From Saonia sp964398035 (lineage in GTDB: Bacteria; Bacteroidota; Bacteroidia; Flavobacteriales; Flavobacteriaceae): a stretch of 5,130 nucleotides of DNA. The DNA lies in contig CAYNLI010000151.1 of the NCBI GenBank assembly GCA_964398035.1, forward strand, positions 1-5,130. Direction: 5' to 3'. Made by a program: the position numbers and the translations under genes. The notes beneath the pieces are model-generated. The model did not search any database, was not told the origin of the DNA, and worked only from the letters and a program-made list of their open reading frames with translations. This document shows, piece after piece, positions 1 through 5,130 of this stretch (the stretch's first letter is position 1; every line of letters begins with the position of its first letter).

Positions 1-503
1 TTATAAATGACAAACTATTTGGAGTGATTGATTCTGAACATCACGAAGAAAATTTTTTTACCGAAAAGCACCTCCATTTACTTACCATAATTGCTGCGCT
101 TTGCGCACAGAAAATAAAAGAACTACATAGTAAAAACAAAAAGCCTTTAACAAAAGCCAATGAATATTTTAAGCGGTTAGAGAAACTTATGAGGTTCCAA
201 AAAATTTATAAAAACCCCAGTCTTAGCTTAAGTTCAGCTGCTGAACTTTTAGGCATTTCTGCCTGTTACCTCTCAAGTTTGGTCAACGCGGCAAGTGATA
301 CCAGTTTTATAGACTATATTAATAAATACCGGGTAGCCGAGGTAAAACGGAATTTACATTCATACCAATATACCCATTATACCATAGTTTCTGTTGGTTT
401 AGAATCAGGTTTTAACTCAAAATCTGCATTCTATAACGCTTTTAAGAAGCATGCTGGACTTACACCCAGTGTTTATCAACAATCGCAACTAATGTTGTCC
501 TGA
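1..503 (+). CDS. GAF-AraC family transcriptional regulator, 3' part only
   Basis: The reading frame is open from the left edge (first full codon at 3) to the TGA at 501-503, so the gene begins outside the window. A GTG at 24 is not the start: the codons before it read INDKLFG and flow into VIDSEH, NFFTEKHL and LLTIIAALCAQKI, which resembles the end of a GAF-type sensory domain as found in Bacteroidota signalling proteins. A short linker leads to an AraC/XylS-type DNA-binding domain (about nt 165-480). Its first helix-turn-helix lies near nt 225-281 (LSSAAELLGISACYLSSLV). The second, near nt 378-458, carries the family signature GFNSKSAFYNAFKKHAG followed by LTPSVY. The protein should be a cytoplasmic or membrane-anchored one-component regulator. 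The missing N-terminal part would decide whether it has transmembrane, TPR or other sensor domains. Its target is unknown; the lipoprotein genes downstream are candidates by proximity only. The AraC assignment is secure; the GAF assignment rests on a short segment. Confidence 0.9.
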   Translation, partial: INDKLFGVIDSEHHEENFFTEKHLHLLTIIAALCAQKIKELHSKNKKPLTKANEYFKRLEKLMRFQKIYKNPSLSLSSAAELLGISACYLSSLVNAASDTSFIDYINKYRVAEVKRNLHSYQYTHYTIVSVGLESGFNSKSAFYNAFKKHAGLTPSVYQQSQLMLS

Positions 504-524
504 TTCTTTCAAATCAAAAGAATC
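502..524 (+). terminator. Possible weak terminator hairpin at the end of the regulator gene
   Basis: A perfect 8-bp inverted repeat (gattcttt at 502-509, aaagaatc at 517-524, 7-nt loop) overlaps the stop codon. The stem is AT-rich and the nearest T-run (537-542) starts 12 bases after it, so this is not a canonical intrinsic terminator. It could be a weak terminator or an mRNA 3'-end structure. Confidence 0.3.
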
Positions 525-550
525 TACACCCTTCCCTTTTTTCAGCATCT

Positions 551-558
551 TAAGTTTG
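551..558 (+). promoter_or_regulatory. Candidate Bacteroidota -7 promoter element
   Basis: TAAGTTTG at 551-558 matches the Bacteroidota -7 consensus TAnnTTTG exactly and would start transcription near 565, giving a leader of about 22 nt before the ATG at 587. No TTG is visible at the expected -33 spacing upstream, so the match may be chance. Confidence 0.35.
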
Positions 559-586
559 CTGTAACAATTTTAAAAATTTCCAAAAA

Positions 587-1228
587 ATGAAAACGACTAT
601 GAAATTTACAACACCCTTATTTGCGATTCTTTTTATTGCTACTCTTTTTATGTCTTGTTCCAAAAATGATGGGGAAGACGGTGCCATTGGGCCACAAGGA
701 GCTCAAGGCCCCGCTGGCGCTATGGGAGCTGATGGCCCCGCTGGCGCTATGGGAGCTGATGGCCAGGAAGGTGCGCAGGGTGAGACCGGTGAGCAAGGTG
801 CAACAGGCACGGCCAATGTAATTTATTCTGATTGGATAGCTTCTGAACTTGGGAGTATGCCAGCAGCCGAGGAATCAGAGCAATTGTTAGTCTCGTTGGG
901 CTTGGTTGATTTTAATACTGACCAAGACCTTATCATCGTTTATGGCAGACGGCCCACTAATGCCATAAATAATGATGTTAGAAAACTTCCCTTTGAATTA
1001 TTTTCGCAAAATGAAGTTTATCGATTTCGATTGTCTGAAGGCTTTACTTTCGCAGCCTTGTATGTAGAAGCTGTAACTTCTGATGGGGGTACAAACCTTT
1101 TTACCTATTTCGATGATTATCGCTATGTTATCATTCCTGGTGGGGTTTCTGCAAGTGGAAAATCTTCCATAGACTACGGCAAAATGACCTACGAAGAAAT
1201 TATTGAGCACTTTAATATTCCTGAGTAA
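587..1228 (+). CDS. Collagen-like repeat lipoprotein, intact copy
   Basis: The 213-residue protein starts at ATG 587 behind an A-rich leader; an in-frame ATG at 599 is an alternative start. A lysine-containing N-terminus and hydrophobic core (about residues 10-22) end in a lipobox-like FMSC with Cys24 as the lipidated residue. The mature start CSKNDGED is acidic, in keeping with surface-exported Bacteroidota lipoproteins. Residues 29-76 are 16 unbroken Gly-X-Y triplets, a collagen-like segment that could form a triple helix and so a trimeric stalk. Two exact copies of the nine-residue unit GPAGAMGAD lie at 41-58. Residues 77-213 form a C-terminal domain beginning NVIYSDWI and ending KMTYEEIIEHFNIPE, which I cannot assign to a named family. 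The same domain recurs in the broken gene just downstream. A strong terminator follows directly, so this gene probably ends its own transcript. Function is unknown; a surface stalk with a head domain is inference. Confidence 0.9.
   Translation: MKTTMKFTTPLFAILFIATLFMSCSKNDGEDGAIGPQGAQGPAGAMGADGPAGAMGADGQEGAQGETGEQGATGTANVIYSDWIASELGSMPAAEESEQLLVSLGLVDFNTDQDLIIVYGRRPTNAINNDVRKLPFELFSQNEVYRFRLSEGFTFAALYVEAVTSDGGTNLFTYFDDYRYVIIPGGVSASGKSSIDYGKMTYEEIIEHFNIPE
707..760 (+). repeat. Two exact 27-bp tandem repeats inside the collagen-like segment
   Basis: Positions 707-733 and 734-760 are identical 27-base units, and a third begins with ggcc at 761-764 before diverging. Each unit is GC-rich against the AT-rich background and encodes GPAGAMGAD, exactly three Gly-X-Y triplets, so gain or loss of a unit by slippage or recombination would keep both reading frame and triple-helix register. 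Confidence 0.95.
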
Positions 1229-1234
1229 TTCAAC

Positions 1235-1272
1235 AAAAAGTAAGGGGCATTGACAACCCCTTACTTTTTTTT
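1235..1272 (+). terminator. Strong intrinsic terminator after the intact collagen-like gene
   Basis: A perfect 13-bp stem pairs 1235-1247 (aaaaagtaagggg) with 1257-1269 (ccccttacttttt) around a 9-nt loop, and an unbroken run of eight T covers 1265-1272. It begins 6 bases after the stop codon. The matching A-run on the left arm means it could also act on minus-strand transcripts, but no minus-strand gene ends here. It separates the intact collagen-like gene from its broken paralogue. Confidence 0.92.
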
Positions 1273-1307
1273 CATAAAAATTGATTCAACAAGAAAAACA
1301 ATTAAGT

Positions 1308-1927
1308 ATGAAAACAATACAAAATATCTTTTGGCTTACCCTGTGTAGCGTACTATTTCTCACCTGCTCTAAAGATGGTGAAAATGGGGGTATTGGCCCA
1401 AAAGGAAATCAAGGTGAACAAGGTATCGCAGGAACTGATGGTGTTGGAGAACAAGGAATTGCTGGATCTGACGGACAAGGTGAACAGGAGGAGCAAGGAG
1501 AAACAGGTACAGCCAATGTAATCTACTCTGATTGGATTACCCTTGACTTTGGTGATACACCGATTAATACAACTTCCATTTCTCAGAATGTTGATGTGCC
1601 CGACTTAACACAAGAAATTAAAGACAATGGTGTTGTTTTAGTTTACTCTAGAAATACAATCAATGCCCTTGATTATGAATATTATACGCTACCCTATCAT
1701 AGGTATAATCCAGATTTTCAATACTATTCCCATAAGTTTTTTTCTCACGTTAATCGAATAAACATAAGCATATCAACACGGAAGGTACTATCATTTTCAC
1801 AGCATTTCTTACTGAATTCAGATATGTTATCGTTCCTGGAGGGCTTCCAGCAAGTGGCAAGAACGCAATCGATTATTCCAAAATGACCTACGAAGAAGTA
1901 GCTACTCACTTTAATATTATAGATTAA
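1308..1927 (+). pseudogene. Frameshifted collagen-like repeat lipoprotein, paralogue of the upstream gene
   Basis: The likely start is ATG 1308, which gives a signal peptide with lipobox-like FLTC (Cys20) and mature start CSKDGEN; an in-frame TTG at 1281 would add nine unneeded residues. A collagen-like segment (about residues 24-69) follows, containing GEQGIAGTDGV and GEQGIAGSDGQ as an 11-residue near-repeat. Its Gly register is broken at GVG, GQG and GEQEEQ. Then comes TANVIYSDWI, shared with the paralogue. The starting frame ends at a stop at 1884-1886 with a tail unlike the paralogue. The frame one base back reads INTEGT from 1772 and continues RYVIVPGG, ASGK, KMTYEE and HFNIID to a TAA at 1925-1927, clearly matching the paralogue's end. 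The span is 620 nt; one added base would give 206 residues, close to 213. One base is therefore missing near 1772-1780. This is either a true pseudogene or an assembly error. As read, it would produce a 192-residue protein with a wrong C-terminus. Confidence 0.88.
1413..1478 (+). repeat. Two diverged 33-bp repeats in the collagen-like segment of the broken gene
   Basis: Positions 1413-1445 and 1446-1478 encode GEQGIAGTDGV and GEQGIAGSDGQ. The two DNA copies differ mostly at third codon positions, so the duplication is older than the exact 27-bp repeat in the upstream gene. Each unit is 11 residues, not a multiple of three, so each one shifts the Gly-X-Y register by one place. Confidence 0.75.
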
Positions 1928-1934
1928 GGTTGGT

Positions 1935-1974
1935 ATTTCCCTAGTTAAAGTGCAAGCTCAAAGCTCAGGGAAAT
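1935..1974 (+). other. Dyad between the broken gene and the kelch gene
   Basis: atttccct at 1935-1942 is the exact reverse complement of agggaaat at 1967-1974, and inside it agct at 1955-1958 can pair with agct at 1962-1965. A perfect 11-nt palindrome, tatttcaaata, follows at 1975-1985. There is no T-run, so it is not an intrinsic terminator. It may be a leader structure of the kelch gene or simply chance. Confidence 0.25.
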
Positions 1975-2003
1975 TATTTCAAATAACTAATAAAATAAGA
2001 ACT

Positions 2004-3038
2004 ATGAAAATCATTAAAAAAGTACTCGCATTAGCATTTTTTACTTTGGTTCTTTCATGTGAAAAGCCGGAAACCCCTTCTATAGAAAGCACAAATTTTA
2101 AATCAAGCTTCCAAATAAAAAAGAAATCACTTAAGGCCACCTTAGTAACAAAAGAAACTTCTTTTGATAAAAGGGGAGCTCACAGTTCAATTGTGTTCAA
2201 TGAAAAAATGTGGGTGTTGGGTGGCACTTCAGGTGGTATTCATAAAAATGATGTTTGGTCAAGTAAAGATGGTGCAAATTGGCAACAGGTCATAGAACAG
2301 GCCAAATTTCCTGCAAGATTTGACCATGCTTCGGTGGTCTTTAAAGATAAGATATGGGTGATTGGTGGCAGGGGTAAAAAATTTAATGGTAAAGACGAAT
2401 TAAACGATATTTGGTCTTCTACTGATGGTAAACAATGGAAGCAGACAATTACAAAAAATAAATTCGCCCCAAGGTTTTGGCATACCTTGACCGTTTTCAA
2501 AGGATGCTTATGGCTCATTGGAGGCTGGGGAGAGACCGACACTTTTAGTGATGTATGGAGGAGTTGTGATGGACAAAATTGGGTGCAAATAACACAAAAT
2601 GCCCCATTTGGTAAGCGACGAGGTCACGATGCCATTGTCTTTGATGACAAATTGTGGGTTGTTGGAGGTCACAAAGGAAATACTAGTGCTCAACAACTTA
2701 CCAATGATGTTTGGTACAGCAGCAATGGCTATTCCTGGACCCAGGCCACCGATAATGCTAAATTTCCTCCCCGAAGAAACCACACTTTAGAAACCAATGG
2801 CGAATTAATGTGGCTAATCGCAGGGCAAGCCGAACAAGAGGGCCAAATATTTCTAAACGACATCTGGTATAGCAAAAATGGCACATCATGGTTTGAAGCT
2901 AAGACCTCTGAACCCTTTCCCCAAAGAGTTTACCACAGCTCTGTAATGCTGAATAAAAAATTGTTTGTCATCAATGGACTAGGGTTGAATGAAGATCAGT
3001 TTCAGCTGCTTTCTGATGTTTGGTCTTTTGAATTTTAA
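2004..3038 (+). CDS. Kelch-repeat lipoprotein, predicted six-bladed beta-propeller
   Basis: ATG 2004 is preferred over the in-frame ATG 1950 because it directly opens a lipoprotein signal peptide, MKIIKKVLALAFFTLVLSC, with Cys19 as the lipid site. The 344-residue product is a predicted outer-membrane lipoprotein. Six kelch-type repeats follow at about residues 54-101, 102-153, 154-201, 202-253, 254-304 and 305-344. Each shows F..R..H, a hydrophobic strand, a WV.GG-type turn and, except in the last, a DVWxSxDGxxW motif. The last repeat stops after DVWSFEF and lacks its outer strand, while residues 43-53 before the first repeat (LKATLVTKETS) resemble that missing strand (compare WKQTITKNK in repeat 2). 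This suggests ring closure by the N-terminal strand. The repeats resemble those of galactose-oxidase-like and NanM-type kelch proteins, but no catalytic set is recognisable, so a binding role is more likely than an enzymatic one. It starts 76 nt after the broken gene. Confidence 0.92.
   Translation: MKIIKKVLALAFFTLVLSCEKPETPSIESTNFKSSFQIKKKSLKATLVTKETSFDKRGAHSSIVFNEKMWVLGGTSGGIHKNDVWSSKDGANWQQVIEQAKFPARFDHASVVFKDKIWVIGGRGKKFNGKDELNDIWSSTDGKQWKQTITKNKFAPRFWHTLTVFKGCLWLIGGWGETDTFSDVWRSCDGQNWVQITQNAPFGKRRGHDAIVFDDKLWVVGGHKGNTSAQQLTNDVWYSSNGYSWTQATDNAKFPPRRNHTLETNGELMWLIAGQAEQEGQIFLNDIWYSKNGTSWFEAKTSEPFPQRVYHSSVMLNKKLFVINGLGLNEDQFQLLSDVWSFEF
2163..3035 (+). repeat. Six kelch-type protein repeats of about 40-52 residues
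   Basis: The units start at residues 54, 102, 154, 202, 254 and 305 of the kelch lipoprotein. They are conserved as protein (R..H, W[VL][ILV]GG, [DN]DVW, DG..W) but well diverged as DNA. The GG turn becomes AG in unit 5 and NG in unit 6. Confidence 0.85.
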
Positions 3039-3358
3039 AAAGAGGAGCATAAAAAATTTGACCTGCTTATTGCATTTTGTTTAACAAGCATTATTAAATG
3101 CTGATAAAAGAATAATATGAAAACAACAGTAATGCATTTACCAATATTATCAACAGTAGTTTAGACTATATATAACTATAGTATTAACCGTTTTTTAGTC
3201 TCGAATTATACTTTGAAACATTCTTTGTAAGAATTTTTACAATGTAATAGGTTCTAAAAGAAAGCCGAATGCTTTGAAATTAAAATATCACTCCCATACT
3301 ATTTATGTTATGCATTTGTACGGTGATTGATATAGATAGTTAAGGGAATCCAAAAAAA
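3039..3358 (+). other. 320-bp intergenic region with weak dyads only
   Basis: No gene is supported here. The region is very AT-rich. Three short inverted repeats are visible: agcatt/aatgct (3087-3092 with 3097-3102), actata/tatagt (3165-3170 with 3177-3182, a T-run at 3191-3196 further on), and ttgtaa/ttacaa (3225-3230 with 3237-3242). Any could be a weak terminator or operator, but none stands above chance in such sequence. A one-mismatch -7 element (TGCATTTG at 3311-3318) lies before the next gene without a clear -33 partner. The leader just before the ATG at 3359 is A-rich, as is usual for start regions in this phylum. A 15-codon ATG-to-TAG frame at 3117-3164 looks non-functional. Confidence 0.6.
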
Positions 3359-4981
3359 ATGATTATGAAAAATAATTTTTTATCCAATTTAATCCTCACA
3401 TGTATCTTGATTCTTGGATGTAATAATGATGATGAAAATCCAACTACAACTCCCCAAAATCAAAAGCCAGGAGGTTTTGCGGTGCAGATCACCCAGGTTA
3501 CCGAGAATAATGCATTATTGAGTTGGAATGCCGCAATAGATCCAGATGATGATAAAGTAACCTATACGGTAGTTCTAGAAGATAGCAATGTACAGACGAA
3601 TCTAGAAACAACAGAATTTCTATTAGAAGGTCTTATTCCTCAAACCAATTATAATGGTAAAGTAGTAGCTTCTGATGGCAATGGAAATACATCTGAGAAT
3701 ACATTTGATTTTACAACAGAAGAAGGAGAGATTATTAGCGAAGAAATCTCTATAGCCTGGGAAAAGTCCTTTGGAGGTTCTCAAATTGACGTGGCTAACG
3801 CTCTACAATTAACAGTAAATGGTGGGTATATAATAGCCGGAACTGCTAATTCTGATGATGGCGATGTAGGAGGCAACAATGACGCAGATGGTTATCTGGG
3901 AGGAGATTATTGGGTTATTAAACTGAACAATTCTGGAGATATGATATGGGAAACTAACCTTGGAGGAAATAGTGATGAAGCAGGGAATAGTATACAACAA
4001 ACAACAGATGGGGGATATATAGTAGTTGGCATGACTGACTCTAATGATCAAGACATTAGCGGAGATACTTCTTCTGCTGATTTCTGGATTGTAAAATTAG
4101 ATGGATCTGGAGATTTGATTTGGGAGACTAATTATGGTGGAAACGGTAATGAAGAAGCAACCTCTGTAGCGCAAACTTTAGATGGCGGGTATATTATCGT
4201 TGGTTTTACAGGTTCTTCAGATGGTGATGTAGAGGGTAATAATAACGGAGGGTTAGACTATTGGGTTGTAAAATTAGATACTACAGGAGCCTTGGTATGG
4301 GAAAAAAATCTTGGAGGTAGTGAGTTTGATATTGCACAATCTGTTGAGCAAACTAGTGATGAAGGTTATATTGTAGCTGGTTATTCTGAATCTATGAATG
4401 GTGATGTAGGAGGTAACTATGGAGAAAAAGATTATTGGATTGTAAAGTTAGATAATACAGGAAATATGGTTTGGGAAACCAATCTTGGAGGCTCACTTGA
4501 TGATGAGGCGTATGATATTCATCAAACTACGGATGAAGGTTTTATTGTAGCTGGATATTCTGAATCTTCAGACTTTGAAGTAAGTGAAAACAACGGAAAA
4601 AAGGATGGTTGGATAGTAAAACTAAATTCTATAGGAGAAATAACGTGGGAAGCAAATCTTGGAAGTTCACTTAATGATGCCGCACGTTCTATCCAACAAA
4701 CTACCGATCAAGGTTATATTTTTGCTGGTAACTCAGGCGCAAGTGATTTTGATGTAAGTACTAATAATGGAGGATTTGCAGATTTTTGGGTGGCAAAACT
4801 AAATTCTCTTGGTGAATTGTCATGGGAAATTAGTTTTGGAGGTCCAGAGCCAGATTATGCAAACAGTATTCAACAAACTAATGATGGTTTCATAGTGGCT
4901 GGCTATGTTCATGGTGCTGGAGGAGATATTAGCGGAGCAGGTAAAGGTAAGTGGGATTATTGGGTAGTTAAATTAGAGTGA
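3359..4981 (+). CDS. FnIII-domain lipoprotein with seven propeller-type repeats
   Basis: The 540-residue protein starts at ATG 3359 (ATG 3365, two codons on, is equally possible). A signal peptide ends in the lipobox LILGC with Cys21, and the mature start CNNDDENP is acidic like a surface-export signal of Bacteroidota lipoproteins. A Thr/Pro/Asn-rich linker leads to a fibronectin type III domain (about residues 37-122: LLSWNAAIDPDDDKVTYTV, then TNYNGKVVASDGNGN). Seven repeats follow at about 132-194, 195-252, 253-311, 312-369, 370-427, 428-486 and 487-540. Their consensus is xxWExNLGGSxxDxAxSIQQT, then DGGYIVAGYS, a DGDVxGNNG-type loop and DYWVVKLDxxG. Seven units suggest a seven-bladed beta-propeller. 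The protein ends exactly at WVVKLE, so the W strand for the last blade would come from the N-terminal side of the first. No type IX secretion sorting domain or catalytic motif is seen. The acidic, Asn/Gly-rich loops could bind calcium. A surface binding or adhesion role is inference. Confidence 0.9.
   Translation: MIMKNNFLSNLILTCILILGCNNDDENPTTTPQNQKPGGFAVQITQVTENNALLSWNAAIDPDDDKVTYTVVLEDSNVQTNLETTEFLLEGLIPQTNYNGKVVASDGNGNTSENTFDFTTEEGEIISEEISIAWEKSFGGSQIDVANALQLTVNGGYIIAGTANSDDGDVGGNNDADGYLGGDYWVIKLNNSGDMIWETNLGGNSDEAGNSIQQTTDGGYIVVGMTDSNDQDISGDTSSADFWIVKLDGSGDLIWETNYGGNGNEEATSVAQTLDGGYIIVGFTGSSDGDVEGNNNGGLDYWVVKLDTTGALVWEKNLGGSEFDIAQSVEQTSDEGYIVAGYSESMNGDVGGNYGEKDYWIVKLDNTGNMVWETNLGGSLDDEAYDIHQTTDEGFIVAGYSESSDFEVSENNGKKDGWIVKLNSIGEITWEANLGSSLNDAARSIQQTTDQGYIFAGNSGASDFDVSTNNGGFADFWVAKLNSLGELSWEISFGGPEPDYANSIQQTNDGFIVAGYVHGAGGDISGAGKGKWDYWVVKLE
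3752..4978 (+). repeat. Seven tandem propeller repeats of about 54-63 residues
   Basis: The units begin at residues 132, 195, 253, 312, 370, 428 and 487 of the FnIII lipoprotein. Five of the seven are 58 or 59 residues long; the first is 63 because of an insertion in its acidic loop, and the last is 54. Units 4 and 5 are close at DNA level: 4358-4393 and 4532-4567 match at 34 of 36 bases, exactly one 174-bp unit apart. Confidence 0.88.
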
Positions 4982-5093
4982 CATGAATATTCAGTTTTAG
5001 AAGGGGTTAGCTACAATAATTAAAGCTTGATACGAATAAACTAAGAGTTGGAGCATATGAGAACACAACAGAATCACGGGTCAAGTATAAAAC

Positions 5094-5124
5094 TTGGGGA
5101 CAAAAATGATAATTGTTAGATTTG
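5094..5124 (+). promoter_or_regulatory. Candidate promoter for a gene beyond the right edge
   Basis: TTG at 5094-5096 and TAGATTTG at 5117-5124 are 20 nt apart and match the -33 TTG and -7 TAnnTTTG elements of the Bacteroidota primary sigma factor. Transcription would start at about the right edge and run rightwards. No coding frame is visible in 4982-5130: the ATG frames at 5057 and 5106 close after 20 and 7 codons. No clear terminator is seen after the FnIII lipoprotein gene. Confidence 0.5.
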
Positions 5125-5130
5125 TATAAA

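Noticed and set aside
707..760. CRISPR-like array or phage tail-fibre origin for the tandem repeats
   Set aside because: The repeats are directly adjacent without spacers, encode in-frame Gly-X-Y triplets, and the protein has a lipoprotein signal; no phage genes are nearby.
621..821. Plus-strand 66-codon frame overlapping the collagen-like repeats
   Set aside because: It is an out-of-frame reading of the Gly-X-Y region; the periodic sequence stays open by chance and yields Leu/Arg-rich peptide with no start context.
998..1210. Minus-strand open frame of 70 codons inside the first collagen-like gene
   Set aside because: It lies wholly within a well-supported gene, has no recognisable domain, and its composition is that of an antisense shadow.
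1765..1785. Programmed ribosomal frameshift as the explanation for the split second gene
   Set aside because: No slippery heptamer and no obvious downstream stem-loop lie near the switch point; a simple one-base deletion fits better.
2240..2783. Two minus-strand open frames inside the kelch gene
   Set aside because: They are antisense shadows of the repeated kelch coding sequence, with no family resemblance and no promoter.
3117..3164. A 15-codon ATG frame (MKTTVMHLP...) in the intergenic region, starting like the upstream lipoprotein (MKTT)
   Set aside because: Too short, no conserved context, and the likeness is limited to four residues.
5057..5119. A 20-codon ATG frame near the right edge
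   Set aside because: The peptide has no hydrophobic or domain features, and the candidate promoter at 5094-5124 overlaps it.

Overview
The window looks like an accessory stretch of a Bacteroidota chromosome, most likely Flavobacteriia. It is AT-rich, the genes begin behind A-rich leaders rather than Shine-Dalgarno sites, two sites match the Bacteroidota promoter -7 element TAnnTTTG, and all four genes after the first begin with lipoprotein signal peptides followed by acidic residues at the mature N-terminus, as in surface lipoproteins of this phylum. This placement is inferred from style, not from a database match.

Layout, all on the + strand. Positions 1-503 hold the 3' end of a regulator: the tail of a GAF-like sensory domain joined to an AraC-type DNA-binding domain. 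Positions 587-1228 encode an intact lipoprotein with 16 uninterrupted Gly-X-Y triplets and a C-terminal domain I cannot name; a strong intrinsic terminator follows at 1235-1272. Positions 1308-1927 hold a paralogue of that gene broken by a one-base frameshift near 1775; in the shifted frame its C-terminus continues to 1927 and matches the first copy. Positions 2004-3038 encode a lipoprotein with six kelch-type repeats, predicted to form a six-bladed beta-propeller. A 320-base non-coding gap (3039-3358) contains only weak dyads. Positions 3359-4981 encode a lipoprotein with one fibronectin type III domain and seven repeats of about 58 residues, predicted to form a seven-bladed propeller. The last 149 bases hold no gene but end in a good candidate promoter aimed at a gene beyond the right edge.

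Taken together, this is a run of four predicted cell-surface lipoproteins built from repeat modules (collagen-like, kelch, FnIII plus propeller) next to an AraC-type regulator. No enzyme, nuclease, transposase, CRISPR array or RNA gene is visible, so any joint role (adhesion, glycan or protein binding, surface display) is inference from architecture. The points most worth checking are the frameshifted paralogue, the unassigned C-terminal domain shared by the collagen-like pair, and the exact 27-base tandem repeat in the intact copy. I do not see a convincing new multi-gene system here.
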